DNA of 64,000 bases from contig JAPLGO010000001.1 in NCBI GenBank assembly GCA_026390115.1, positions 192,467 to 256,466 on the forward strand. Reading direction: 5' to 3'. Positions 49,294-59,173 of the stretch are shown in pieces; position 1 is the stretch's first letter; every line of letters starts with the position of its first letter. Origin of the DNA: Campylobacterales bacterium (GTDB taxonomy: Bacteria > Campylobacterota > Campylobacteria > Campylobacterales > Sulfurimonadaceae). Under the pieces are notes generated by a model. That model worked only from the letters and a program-made list of their open reading frames with translations, ran no database searches and was not told where the DNA came from. The position numbers were made by a program, and so were the translations under genes.

Positions 49294-51403
49294 TAATTTC
49301 TGAGTTAATCCAATTATCTCTATCTCTTCTGCTGTTGTGTGTAATGGCTAGTTTGGCTTTTGTGTTAGCTTCATAAAATTGCATCATCAACTTTATCTCT
49401 GTATCGATACCAAAGATATCTATGTATGAATATATTGTATTTTCTGCACTCTTCATACTTTTTTTTTCCATAAACATTCTGATTTTAGTATGAAAACTAA
49501 CTCTTAAAAGATCGCCTATTTTATCTCTTCTTGTATTTAGAAGTATAAGTTCTCCCAGTATTGCCTTTATATCTTTTATATTGCCTTTTGATGCAAACTC
49601 TTCGCAACTCTGCATAAGTTTTGACCAATGTTTATCCAGCATCATACCAAGTTCACTAAACTCTAAGCCCTTGTGCGTGTCTAAAATGTCATAACATGAT
49701 TTAAAATCATTAATCTCATAAGCATTTATGAGTTTTTGCATACTTTGACAATTTTCTCTAAGCGTACTTACCTTTGAGGCGATTGATGGGAGATCTTTAT
49801 ATTTTGCTAAGGCTTCAGTTGCTAAATCTACTTCACCTTGTTTTATATAATTTTGTATTTCAATTAAACCATATTCTATATCATTTTGAAGAGATTTGTA
49901 AGTTGGGATTTTAGTAAAATCCTCATGCGTTTTTGCAATTTCATTCACCTTTTGAAAATCTTTTGCTTCGATAGCTTTTAAAAATTCTATAAATTTTTTG
50001 TTATGGTTTAGAATTAACTTTATCATGGGTCGCTTGGAAGTCACTGTCATATACTCATAAAGAAGAGATTTTGCTGTCTCATCTTTGCCGAGAAGAATTT
50101 GTCTTTGAGCATTCATAAAAGCCTCCCTCCAAGACGCTTCCATTTTTTTGTACTGATAAGCGTGCTGAAGTGCAGGAAACTGAGTGCTTAAGATATAAGC
50201 GAGAGGATATTTCTTTTCTAAATAGAGAGATTGAAATCTAGGATAATTCTCATAAGCCTTAAAAAGTAGTGCTATCTCCTCTTTTTTAGAGGATACATTT
50301 TTAAACATATCTATCAATTGAAGAGCATATGTTTTTTGCCTGTTGATAAGCGCTTGTACAGCCTGAGCATAAACTTTGTCGTAATTCTTTTGAAGTTGTT
50401 TATACTCTTTTGTATCTTTCATTGAAAAATCTTTTTCACATAAATTAAAAGCTTCATCTAATATATTGTGAAAAATAAGCGATTTAAGTTTTGCAAGGCT
50501 AGGTAATTCAACACGGAAGATATCTGAATTGTCAACTACGGCTATTAATGTATCACAGTTTACTATGGCTATATCGTTCACTTTTTCGGTAAATTTTATG
50601 TATTTATTTTGAACAATTTTATTGTTTTTTATATCGTAAATCGATACATGTTTTGCATTCCCACTAATTATCGCATAGTTAGGATTTGACATTAATATAA
50701 TATTTGCTATTGTGGTAAAACTTGTATCTATCCGCCTAGATTCTTTCATATTGTCTAAATAGTTTATGAACAGTTTTCCATCCGAGGTGCCGCTTATTAC
50801 CGTTTTTTCATCCAAGAAACAGATAGCGTTTACACGAGCTTTAGAGTTTGTTAGATAATTTTTATTGACTCGAGAGTGTAAATCTACGATAAATATATCA
50901 CCAAAATGGCTTCCGCAAGCCAACCTGTTTTTATGAAATTTAAATGTGCTTACAAAGCTTTGTGTTAACATTTGAGTTTGGCTTGTTCTACTAAAAGAGC
51001 AGAGTCTTGCTAAAAAAGATGAACCGTCATATTGATATTGGAGTATTCTGCCTGCAGCAGTTCCGGCGATGATATATTTTGATTCTAAATCAAAAGACAA
51101 TATTTCTATCTCTTCTTTATATGTATTTATTATTTTTATCACTGTTTTGCTAAGTATGTGAATTATATATATTACTGTTTTAACACAAAATGCTAAATAC
51201 TCTCCATTGGGGCTAAAAGCAGTAGCATCAGCACTTGCGAAATTTTCATGAAGCATGTTTACATTTAATTGTACGGAACAGTCTTTATGTGAGAAAATTT
51301 TTATGCCATGTGTTTTTGTACTGTATGCCACAAAATTGTTATCTAAAACTTTTAGTTCTGTTATCTCTGAGCGATTACTGTGGCACTCCGAAATATTAGG
51401 CAT
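49280..51403 (-). CDS. WD40-like beta-propeller protein with helical C-terminus
   Basis: A 707-residue protein with no signal peptide. The N-terminal 310 residues show WD40-type blade repeats (AFSPNGEYLAF, IAGTAAGRILQYQYD, LDEKTVISGTSDGKLFI), and the remaining 400 residues are strongly helical, with TPR-like spacing (MNAQRQILLGKDETAKSLLYE). Likely a cytoplasmic protein-interaction scaffold; cargo unknown. Its 3' end overlaps the end of the convergent fliI by 14 bases, and its ATG overlaps the stop of the lipoprotein gene by eight. Confidence 0.75.
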   Translation of the reverse strand: MPNISECHSNRSEITELKVLDNNFVAYSTKTHGIKIFSHKDCSVQLNVNMLHENFASADATAFSPNGEYLAFCVKTVIYIIHILSKTVIKIINTYKEEIEILSFDLESKYIIAGTAAGRILQYQYDGSSFLARLCSFSRTSQTQMLTQSFVSTFKFHKNRLACGSHFGDIFIVDLHSRVNKNYLTNSKARVNAICFLDEKTVISGTSDGKLFINYLDNMKESRRIDTSFTTIANIILMSNPNYAIISGNAKHVSIYDIKNNKIVQNKYIKFTEKVNDIAIVNCDTLIAVVDNSDIFRVELPSLAKLKSLIFHNILDEAFNLCEKDFSMKDTKEYKQLQKNYDKVYAQAVQALINRQKTYALQLIDMFKNVSSKKEEIALLFKAYENYPRFQSLYLEKKYPLAYILSTQFPALQHAYQYKKMEASWREAFMNAQRQILLGKDETAKSLLYEYMTVTSKRPMIKLILNHNKKFIEFLKAIEAKDFQKVNEIAKTHEDFTKIPTYKSLQNDIEYGLIEIQNYIKQGEVDLATEALAKYKDLPSIASKVSTLRENCQSMQKLINAYEINDFKSCYDILDTHKGLEFSELGMMLDKHWSKLMQSCEEFASKGNIKDIKAILGELILLNTRRDKIGDLLRVSFHTKIRMFMEKKSMKSAENTIYSYIDIFGIDTEIKLMMQFYEANTKAKLAITHNSRRDRDNWINSEIIIGS

Positions 51404-51902
51404 CGCCGCTCCAAACTATCTCTTTTAGTGACCATGTTTTATTGTTTTTTTTAAAAATTAATAAAATATTTTTAAACTTATCTTTTTTACAAGTCAGACC
51501 CTCTTTCAGCTCTTCGCATGTAGAAAAATTATCTCGATTATATGTATCTCCTATTTTAATATTAAAAGGATTTTCTACATAATCACTCGTAATTGATATA
51601 CTTTTTATATATTGTTGAGAGTCCTCTTTTGGCTTAGTTGGAGTTATTATCATCACTTCATGCCCCTGATAACTTACTCTCATTATGCTCTTAGATTCTC
51701 CGCTCTCCAAAGCTGTAAAATTTGTTATTTCATAACCTAAGAGATTCGGAGCAATAGCATTGAGCACATATTGAGTTTTTGAAGTTAAAGAGTTAATGCC
51801 AGATTCTGTTAGTATAGGCTTAGTTAAAGGCATTTTATTTTCATTTGTACATGCAGTCAAGAGAAAAAGAGTTGTTAAAAAGAGTGTAATTATTTTCATC
51901 AT
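51396..51902 (-). CDS. DUF1131/YfeY-like lipoprotein
   Basis: A 168-residue lipoprotein (signal ending LFLLTAC). Its mature part resembles the E. coli RpoE-regulated lipoprotein YfeY family (LTESGINSLTSKTQYVLNAI, FNIKIGDTYNRD, a Cys pair in CEELKEGLTCKKD and a WSLKEIVW end). That match is from memory and needs a profile search. It is cotranslated with the downstream WD40 gene by overlap. Confidence 0.6.
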   Translation of the reverse strand: MMKIITLFLTTLFLLTACTNENKMPLTKPILTESGINSLTSKTQYVLNAIAPNLLGYEITNFTALESGESKSIMRVSYQGHEVMIITPTKPKEDSQQYIKSISITSDYVENPFNIKIGDTYNRDNFSTCEELKEGLTCKKDKFKNILLIFKKNNKTWSLKEIVWSGDA

Positions 51903-51968
51903 TTATTATAAGTTAAAAAAGATAATATTGTGGTTTAATTTTGAAAAGAAGTACAATTTAAAGAGGGT

Positions 51969-52010
51969 TAAACCGCTTTAACCTATGCCTTAGCAAGGTA
52001 AAACGGTTTA
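51969..52010 (-). terminator. Long hairpin downstream of the cytochrome-like gene
   Basis: TAAACCG at 51969-51975 pairs with CGGTTTA ending at 52010, with an inner nearly perfect TTTAACCT/AGGTAAAA stem and small loop. It starts 12 bases after the stop of the leftward small exported gene. A U-run is missing, so termination is inferred from the hairpin alone. Confidence 0.5.
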
Positions 52011-52021
52011 TGATTATTTAA

Positions 52022-52360
52022 TTAACCGCAAGAAGGAACATTTCCGCTGTCACTTCCAAATTCGTGGAAAAAGTCATAGTAATGCTCTAGGTAATCTTCT
52101 TTAACCGCACCATCCTTCACATTTGGACAAATTTTCTTGATTTCATCAGCTAACTTGCCGCTTTCTTTAATCGCTTTCCACTCAGCCTGAGTATGCTTAC
52201 CAGCCATTAACGCACCGGTTCCTATATTTGCTTCAGAACATGGAGCTTTTAATTGTTTTAAATAGAGTTTCTGACCTTTTGCTACATCTGCACTTACAGT
52301 TGTAACACTCATTCCTAAAACAATTGTTGCAGCAAGTGCAATTTTTACGATTTTATTCAT
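52022..52360 (-). CDS. Exported cytochrome c-like protein lacking the CxxCH motif
   Basis: A 112-residue exported protein: signal peptide ending VSADVA, then the cytochrome c-like opening GQKLYLKQLKAPC, but only a lone Cys remains where CxxCH would be, so it cannot bind haem c in the usual way. Other Cys are in IKKICP and VPSCG. It precedes (in genome order is downstream of) the SQR gene by 134 bases on the same strand, suggesting a periplasmic partner or sulfur carrier. Function unknown. Confidence 0.75.
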   Translation of the reverse strand: MNKIVKIALAATIVLGMSVTTVSADVAKGQKLYLKQLKAPCSEANIGTGALMAGKHTQAEWKAIKESGKLADEIKKICPNVKDGAVKEDYLEHYYDFFHEFGSDSGNVPSCG

Positions 52361-52473
52361 TCAATCTCCTTCAAAATTTATGTATTCTAACGAAGTAAAA
52401 ATAAAAATTTAATTTTTATTAAAACTAGTGTCGGCATTTTATAGTAATTGTAACATTTCGGAAAATATAACCT

Positions 52474-52491
52474 AACCCTCTTTCGAGGATT
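52474..52491 (-). terminator. Hairpin after the SQR gene
   Basis: AATCCTC-GAAA-GAGGGTT on the minus strand forms a seven-base stem with a stable GAAA tetraloop, three bases past the SQR stop. No strong U-run follows (GGTTATATTTTCC). Confidence 0.5.
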
Positions 52492-52494
52492 AAA

Positions 52495-53967
52495 TTATGC
52501 TTTACCTGAAAGCATGCCGTGTATTGTCATTGGCTTAAGTGCATAAACTTTTAATAACCACCATATCCATCTCTCTTTCGTCGGATCAAGTGGAAATGAT
52601 GGAGTTGGCTTTGCACTCCAGTCAAATTCAGCAAGCATTACTGTACCGATTCCTGTGATAAGCGGACATACAGTGTAGCCGCCATAAGCAGCCGGTAATG
52701 TAGTTTTGCCTTCCATAGAAGCTACAATATTATCAACTAAAACTTTGTATTGTTTACGGATTGAACCGCCTGTCTTACCCATAGGAATTGCAGCAACATC
52801 CCCAATAGACCATACATTTTTGAATTTAACATGCTGAAGAGTCTCTTTTGTAACAGGAACCCATCCTTTTTCCGAACCAACCGGCGATTTAGCAACAACA
52901 TCAGGAGCTTTCATTGGAGGAGTAACGTGCATAAAATCATATTTAACTTCAACTCTTTCATGGGTAGTAATCATTTCATATTCACCAGTATCTTGGTCTA
53001 GTTTACCTTTCACTTGAGTATGATGATCAAAGATAGCTACTTTATTCGCAGTATCTACTTCTGTAAGGTTATGACCATAATTCCATTTGAAACCTCTAAC
53101 TTTAAACTGTTCAAGTATCGCATCATGGTATTCAGCAACAGGAAACATTTTTCCGCCATCTGGATAAAAAGTAAGTTCAACTTTATCAGCTACACCAGCT
53201 TCTTTAAGTCTCGCATGTGTTAGATACATGATTTTTTTAGGAGCACCGCCACATTTGACCGGTGTGTTTGTATCTGTAAATACAGCTTTTAATTTTTCAG
53301 AACCTGTATAGGCTTTAGCTTTTGCAACTAATTCTTGAATTCCAGCCCATGTAGCTTCTGCACCGTCTTGAAAGTAAATAGAGTGAAGACCATCTTTACC
53401 GATTTGTGCTTTTGTTGCAGCATTATCAGCACCAGCTGAAGTAATAACACCATTTAAGCCTTTAATTCCTGCAAAGTTTAACATTAAGCCAGTAGCAATA
53501 ATGAGTTGGTCGTATGATATTTCCTCTTTCCCATCAACAGTAACTTTGTTATTAGCAGGATCAAATGCAGTAACGCTTCCCTTGATAAGTTTTACACCCT
53601 TTGGAAGATAATCATCAGTCATATAAACGATATCACTTTTTGTCCAAATACCCGCAGCAATAAGGGTTTGACCTGGTTGGTAAGAGACTGATTTTGGGTC
53701 TGGCTCAATAACCGTTATATCTGCATTTGCTAAAGTATTTTTTAGACGAGCTGCTGTACTTATTCCAGCTAAACCGCCACCAACGATAACAATTTTGCCT
53801 TTAGCATCAGATGCAGTAACAGCAGTTGTTCCAACTGTAGCTCCTGCTAAAATGGATGCAGCTAACGGAGATACGCTTAAATATTTTAGAGCCTCACGAC
53901 GAGACATAATCTCCGGATGTTTGTCAACTTCTGCCAGTATTTCTTCTAAGATTTTACTTTTCTTCAT
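52495..53967 (-). CDS. sqr: Tat-exported sulfide:quinone oxidoreductase-like flavoprotein
   Basis: Start set at the ATG at 53967, with GAGGG six bases upstream, giving 490 residues. Residues 22-50 form a twin-arginine signal (SRREALKYLSV then a hydrophobic stretch), so the folded flavoprotein should be exported. The mature part is a FAD/NAD(P)-type disulfide oxidoreductase: VIVGGGLAGISTAARLK, SVSYQPG, and two redox Cys candidates in TPVKCGGAPKK and YTVCPLITG, as in SQR. It oxidises sulfide to polysulfide and passes electrons to quinone. The SQR type cannot be resolved without phylogeny; flavocytochrome c is an alternative. Confidence 0.85.
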   Translation of the reverse strand: MKKSKILEEILAEVDKHPEIMSRREALKYLSVSPLAASILAGATVGTTAVTASDAKGKIVIVGGGLAGISTAARLKNTLANADITVIEPDPKSVSYQPGQTLIAAGIWTKSDIVYMTDDYLPKGVKLIKGSVTAFDPANNKVTVDGKEEISYDQLIIATGLMLNFAGIKGLNGVITSAGADNAATKAQIGKDGLHSIYFQDGAEATWAGIQELVAKAKAYTGSEKLKAVFTDTNTPVKCGGAPKKIMYLTHARLKEAGVADKVELTFYPDGGKMFPVAEYHDAILEQFKVRGFKWNYGHNLTEVDTANKVAIFDHHTQVKGKLDQDTGEYEMITTHERVEVKYDFMHVTPPMKAPDVVAKSPVGSEKGWVPVTKETLQHVKFKNVWSIGDVAAIPMGKTGGSIRKQYKVLVDNIVASMEGKTTLPAAYGGYTVCPLITGIGTVMLAEFDWSAKPTPSFPLDPTKERWIWWLLKVYALKPMTIHGMLSGKA

Positions 53968-54103
53968 GATTTCCCTCTTTTTATTAGATAAAGTTATACC
54001 ATAGTACAAGTTTAAGCCTTAATATTAGTTTTAAATATTAGATTTTCTTAATAGGTGTACCCAAAGTAAACACATGTTGACTGTAAGTATGCCTTTAATG
54101 ATT

Positions 54104-55693
54104 TTAGTAAATTTTATTGAGAAGAAGTTGAATGGATACTCTATTGCTAAATTCATTTTTTATTACCGTGTAGCTGCAGGTAATTTTTTTATTTTCAGGC
54201 ATTTCAAACACTCTTCTGAATGCTATAAGTTCTAATGTTTTTATGGTATTTGGAAATTGTTTAACTTCAATCTTAGAGTGTGACTTATCACTTCCCATCA
54301 ATTTTATACTTATAATTTCTGCATCTTTGAGTAAAAATCTAGGACGGAGGTTTGCTTCTCCAAAAGGCTCAAACCCCTCTAGTAAATTTAGAAGCTCAAA
54401 ATCAATATCTTCAGTGGATAATATTCCAACTATGGCATCTTTTGGCATGAAATCAGTAGGAGATAGCTTTGAGGCAGTTTTGTTAATGGCAACTCTAAAA
54501 GCGTCAATATTCTTCTCTTCAAGTCCGACTCCTGCTGCCATTTTATGTCCGCCGAACTTTGTCAAATAGGAGTCATTGGCTTTTATAAGTTCATAAATAC
54601 TTACTTCACCAATACTTCTTGCACTTCCTTTTGCCATGCCGTTTTCACAACTTAAAACTATCGAAGGCTTACCAAAGTGTTCCACTAACCTTGCTGCAAC
54701 AATTCCAACAACGCCCTCATGCCAATCCTTATGCGCCACAACTATTACATGGTGAGAATCATCAGCATTTTCAATAGCCTCTTTTGTGCACTCGGCTTCT
54801 GTCTCTTTTCTTAATTCATTCAGTTTGCCAAGGAGTTCAAATTGCCTATATGCCTCATTTGTTGATGTTGCTGTAAAAAATTTCAGGGCAATGGAAGCAT
54901 CTTCAAGTCTTCCTGCAGAGTTTATTCTAGGCGCTATTGCAAAGGCAATATCCTCTGAAGTAATTACAGATTTATTTAAGAAATCTCTTATTATGACAGA
55001 AGCGGGTCTGTTGGATGTTGTTAAAATTTTTAAACCCTCCTGAACCAGTGTTCGATTTATATCAATAAGAGGCATAACATCCGCAATAATGGCGATAGAC
55101 AAAATGTCTAAAAATTGTTTCATGTCAATCGAAAGATTTAACTCCTTTTTTAGCAGTGCCAAAAGAAGCCATGCCACCTGTGCACCGCATATCTCTTTGA
55201 AAGGGTATTGACATGTAGAAAGTTTTGGATTCACTATAGAAAAAGCGTCTGGAAGCATTTCTAAGGGAGTGTGATGGTCTGTTATGATTAACTCAATATT
55301 TCTTTCTTTGCATATTTTTGCAGCTTCTATAGCAGTGATTCCATTGTCAACGGTTATTAAGAGGTCGGTATCGATTCTATTCAAAACATTTGGAGAAACT
55401 CCGTAGCCGTCATTAAATCTGTTTGGAATTATCGCCTCTAATGGATAGGGAATCTGTCTAAAAAAATTAACCATAATGGCAGTTGAACTTACCCCGTCCA
55501 CATCATAATCGCCAACTACTGCTATTTTTTTCTTTTCTTTTATAGCAAGTGCAATTTTTTGTGCGGATTTTGTAGCATCACTCAATAGTGCAGGGTTCGG
55601 AATTTGAGATAATTTTTTATCTTCTGTTGGAAATCTTTTAGAAAGCAGCTCAAAAAGAGCTGACTTGTTCAATAATGGTATATCACTTAGCAA
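54104..55693 (-). CDS. recJ: Single-stranded-DNA exonuclease RecJ
   Basis: A 529-residue DHH-family 5'-3' exonuclease used in recombinational and mismatch repair. Metal-binding motifs VVGDYDVDGVSSTAIM, LITVDNG, IITDHH and the DHHA1 motif KFGGHKMAAGVGL are intact. It follows pyrG by nine bases on the same strand and is probably cotranscribed. Confidence 0.94.
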   Translation of the reverse strand: MLSDIPLLNKSALFELLSKRFPTEDKKLSQIPNPALLSDATKSAQKIALAIKEKKKIAVVGDYDVDGVSSTAIMVNFFRQIPYPLEAIIPNRFNDGYGVSPNVLNRIDTDLLITVDNGITAIEAAKICKERNIELIITDHHTPLEMLPDAFSIVNPKLSTCQYPFKEICGAQVAWLLLALLKKELNLSIDMKQFLDILSIAIIADVMPLIDINRTLVQEGLKILTTSNRPASVIIRDFLNKSVITSEDIAFAIAPRINSAGRLEDASIALKFFTATSTNEAYRQFELLGKLNELRKETEAECTKEAIENADDSHHVIVVAHKDWHEGVVGIVAARLVEHFGKPSIVLSCENGMAKGSARSIGEVSIYELIKANDSYLTKFGGHKMAAGVGLEEKNIDAFRVAINKTASKLSPTDFMPKDAIVGILSTEDIDFELLNLLEGFEPFGEANLRPRFLLKDAEIISIKLMGSDKSHSKIEVKQFPNTIKTLELIAFRRVFEMPENKKITCSYTVIKNEFSNRVSIQLLLNKIY

Positions 55694-55702
55694 ATAATAT
55701 TA

Positions 55703-57322
55703 TTACCAAACACCCAAAGATGCTTTAACAAATGCTAGTATAGATGGATTTGGTGTTTGAAGTCTTGAAGTAAACTCAGGATGAAACTGTACACCTAAAA
55801 ACCAAGGATGATTTTCAATTTCAACAGTTTCTATAAGTCCATCCGATTCACCCGTAACTATCATTCCTGCTTTTTCTAAAGCCTCACGGTAAGTCGGATT
55901 TGCTTCATAACGGTGGCGATGTCTCTCTAAAATAGTTTCAGCTCCGCCATATGCTTTTCTTAAAATTGAACCCTCTTTTGTATCGCATGGATACTCTCCG
56001 AGTCTCAATGTTCCACCCATCGGTGATTTATGTGTGCGGAGTTGTTTGTTGCCGCTTTGGTCTAAAAAGTTATCTATGAGATAAACCATAGGATAAGGAG
56101 TTTTTTCATCGAATTCTACAGAGTTTGCACCCTTAAACCCAAGAACATTTCTAGCATACTCTACAAGTGTTAACTGCATGCCAAGACAGATTCCAAGGTA
56201 CGGAACTCTATTTTCACGGGCATATTGAATAGCTTGAATTTTACCCTCAACCCCACGATTTCCAAATCCGCCTGCAACCAAAACAGAGTCACAGTCTTTT
56301 AATAGCGCTTCTGCTCCTCTTTCTTCTACCTCTTCAGAATCCACCCAGTGTATATCTACTCTCGTATCTAAATGTGCACCGCAGTGAATAAGCGATTCGG
56401 TTAAAGATTTATACGCCTCTTTGAGTTGAAGATATTTGCCAACAAATCCTACAACAACCCTGTTTTTAGGCTGAACTATTTTTTTAACCAATGAATCCCA
56501 CTCTTCCATGTCTGGATTTAATTCGCCTAAATTTAACTCTTTTGAGAGAGGTTTTAAAATATGTTGTCTTAAAAAAGAGATTGGCACATCATAAATAGTT
56601 GCTGCATCAAGTGCTTCTATAACGCTGTCTTGTGAAACATCACAACTCATTGCAAGTTTTTTCTTGAAAGTTTTAGGCATTGGATTTTCGCTTCTGGCAA
56701 TAATCATCTGCGGAGTAATTCCGATACGGCGAAGCTCTTGAACAGAGTGCTGCGTCGGTTTAGATTTTAATTCACCCGCTGCTTTGATGTAGGGGATAAG
56801 CGTTACATGTATAAAAAATGTTCCCTCAACCTCATCATCATGTTTCATCTGGCGGATAGCCTCCATAAAAGGGAGTCCTTCGATATCACCGACTGTTCCG
56901 CCAAGCTCCACTATTAAGATTTCATGCCCTTCTCCAGCCTCTTTGATTCGCTTTACGATTTCGCCGACAATGTGAGGAATAACCTGGATTGTTTGCCCAA
57001 GATAGCCGCCTGCTCTTTCTCGTTCAATAACACTTAAATAAACCTGCCCTGTTGTGAAGTTGCTCGATTTTAAATAAGAGGTGTCCAAAAATCTTTCATA
57101 GTTTCCTATATCTAAATCAGTCTCTGCGCCATCCTTTGTAACAAAAACTTCACCATGTTCAAGCGGACTCATAGTCCCTGGGTCAACATTTATATAGGGG
57201 TCTATCTTTAACATGCCCACTTTTTTGCCAGCGTGTTTGAGCAGTGTGCCAACACTCGCAGCCGTAATCCCTTTTCCAAGAGAACTTAAAACTCCGCCTG
57301 TAACAAAAATGTATTTAGTCAT
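55703..57322 (-). CDS. pyrG: CTP synthase
   Basis: A 539-residue enzyme converting UTP to CTP. The synthetase domain starts [18 protein letters not shown] (5-22) with [15 protein letters not shown]; the glutaminase domain has the nucleophile Cys in GICLGMQL and the catalytic His-Glu in FHPEF near the end. It is the first gene of the pyrG-recJ pair. Confidence 0.97.
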   Translation of the reverse strand: MTKYIFVTGGVLSSLGKGITAASVGTLLKHAGKKVGMLKIDPYINVDPGTMSPLEHGEVFVTKDGAETDLDIGNYERFLDTSYLKSSNFTTGQVYLSVIERERAGGYLGQTIQVIPHIVGEIVKRIKEAGEGHEILIVELGGTVGDIEGLPFMEAIRQMKHDDEVEGTFFIHVTLIPYIKAAGELKSKPTQHSVQELRRIGITPQMIIARSENPMPKTFKKKLAMSCDVSQDSVIEALDAATIYDVPISFLRQHILKPLSKELNLGELNPDMEEWDSLVKKIVQPKNRVVVGFVGKYLQLKEAYKSLTESLIHCGAHLDTRVDIHWVDSEEVEERGAEALLKDCDSVLVAGGFGNRGVEGKIQAIQYARENRVPYLGICLGMQLTLVEYARNVLGFKGANSVEFDEKTPYPMVYLIDNFLDQSGNKQLRTHKSPMGGTLRLGEYPCDTKEGSILRKAYGGAETILERHRHRYEANPTYREALEKAGMIVTGESDGLIETVEIENHPWFLGVQFHPEFTSRLQTPNPSILAFVKASLGVW

Positions 57323-57467
57323 GCAAAAACTCCATAAATAGTTAAATAATAGACGCGATTATAGTAGAAAATTACTTTTGAAGAGTTAAATAATGAAATT
57401 AGTTAGATGCTTTATAGTGTGTCGTTTAAGCTCTAGGTGTTTTACTTTAGAATTTGTATTAGTTGTA

Positions 57468-57473
57468 TATAAT
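57468..57473 (+). promoter_or_regulatory. TATAAT -10 element for the antiporter gene
   Basis: TATAAT lies 25 bases before the ATG at 57499, with a T-rich stretch upstream and a weak TTTAGA 16 bases upstream. GGAAAGG follows at a normal ribosome-binding distance. Confidence 0.45.
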
Positions 57474-57498
57474 ATAAAAGGAAATAGGAAAGGTCAAA

Positions 57499-59121
57499 AT
57501 GGAATATTCAATATTTTACATCATAGCAGCATTGGGAATATCAATTATTATTAATATTTTTTTAAAACAATTCGGAATCTCTCAGATTATAGGATATATA
57601 TTTACGGGCATAATAATAGCTTACGCTTTCGACTTAAGAGCTATAAGTGATTCACATACGCTTGGGCTTGTCGGTGAATTTGGTATAGTATTTTTGATGT
57701 TTACTATCGGTCTTGAAATATCATTAGCAAAGATGGGAAGCATGAAAAAAGAGATTTTTGGTAATGGACTTTTGCAGGTTATTTTTACTGCTTTCATTAT
57801 TTATGCCATCAGCCACTATTTCTTTAATCTTGATTTAAAATCTTCTTTGATTATCTCTTTTGCATTTTCACTCTCTTCTACGGCGGTTGTTTTAAGCTAT
57901 TTGAAAAGTTCAAAAGAGATACATACACCCTATGGACAAAAAGCGACGGGAATACTTATATTCCAAGATATAGCGGTTATTCCTATCTTAATTCTTTTAA
58001 CTTTTTTGGCAAGTGAAGGAAATGAGAGTATTTTTGTTCTTTTGCAAGATACGGTTGTAAGTGCGATTTTTGCATTCGGTCTTCTATTTATTGTCGGAAA
58101 AAAGCTTATGACTTGGCTTTTACATTTCTCTGCCTCATCGGAGCTTGATGAACTTTTTATGGGCTCAGTTTTATTTATTGTAGTCAGTGCCTCACTTTTG
58201 GCTCATTACATGGGGTTTAGTTACTCACTGGGTGCTTTTGTTGCCGGCATGATTATAGCTGAAACGAAGTACCATCACAGGGTGGAATCAGATATTGCAC
58301 CTTTTAAAGATTTACTCCTTGGCACCTTCTTTGTTGTTGTTGGAATGAAGATTGACGTAGCACTTTTTGTAGAAAAATTCGCACTTATAGTTTGGTTGTT
58401 TGTAATTGTGCTTGTTTTAAAAACAGCGATTATTTACACAATTTTAAGAATATCATCTTCCCATCCAGTCTCTTTTAAAGCGGCATTGGCACTCTCTCAA
58501 GTTGGAGAATTTTCGTTTGTAATATTTGCGGTTGCAAGTGCGAATGGTTCACTCAATAGTCATTTAACCCAATTATTGGTTCTAGTCGTTATTTTATCTA
58601 TGATTGTTACACCATTCTTTATCAGCAAAATCAGTACTTTTGTTGAACTGTTTACAAAAGAAAAAGAGGATGATTCAGATATGTCAGCCTTGCAAAGCCG
58701 AGCTAATCATGTAATAGTCTGTGGCTATAGCATAGTCGGAAAATTTGTAACGAAAGAGCTGGATAAAATAGGTGCTCCCTATGTAATCGTGGACAATTCC
58801 TATAAACATGTTAAAGAGGCTCTCAATGATGGGATGGAAGCTTATTTAGGAGATGCGTCAAAACACTCTATTTTAAATGCCTTACATGTAGAAAAAGCAG
58901 CTGCCGTTATAGTTACTCTTGACAACTTAGAAAAAAAGAGATTGATTTGTGAATCTGTTTTACAATATTCTAAAGATGTAAATTTGATTGTAAAAGTTGT
59001 CTCTTTAGAAGAGAAAGAAAAATTAGGAGATTTAAATATTTCTATTATTGTTGATGGAAAAGCTGAAGTAGCAAGAGTTTTAGTTGAGAGCATGAGGACA
59101 TGTGAACTGAAGAAGTATTAA
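57499..59121 (+). CDS. CPA2-family cation/proton antiporter (KefB-like) with RCK domain
   Basis: A 540-residue monovalent cation:proton antiporter-2 with about 12 TM helices (residues 5-380) and a C-terminal TrkA-N/RCK nucleotide-binding domain (HVIVCGYSIVGKFVTKELD near 410-428, then GDASKHSIL). It could exchange K+ or Na+ for H+, gated by NAD(H) or glutathione adducts; the specific role is open. Last gene before the flagellin gene. Confidence 0.88.
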   Translation: MEYSIFYIIAALGISIIINIFLKQFGISQIIGYIFTGIIIAYAFDLRAISDSHTLGLVGEFGIVFLMFTIGLEISLAKMGSMKKEIFGNGLLQVIFTAFIIYAISHYFFNLDLKSSLIISFAFSLSSTAVVLSYLKSSKEIHTPYGQKATGILIFQDIAVIPILILLTFLASEGNESIFVLLQDTVVSAIFAFGLLFIVGKKLMTWLLHFSASSELDELFMGSVLFIVVSASLLAHYMGFSYSLGAFVAGMIIAETKYHHRVESDIAPFKDLLLGTFFVVVGMKIDVALFVEKFALIVWLFVIVLVLKTAIIYTILRISSSHPVSFKAALALSQVGEFSFVIFAVASANGSLNSHLTQLLVLVVILSMIVTPFFISKISTFVELFTKEKEDDSDMSALQSRANHVIVCGYSIVGKFVTKELDKIGAPYVIVDNSYKHVKEALNDGMEAYLGDASKHSILNALHVEKAAAVIVTLDNLEKKRLICESVLQYSKDVNLIVKVVSLEEKEKLGDLNISIIVDGKAEVARVLVESMRTCELKKY

Positions 59122-59173
59122 TCTTATGGTAAAATACAACCATAATGGTTATTTTAAAAAAAAAGGATTTGAA

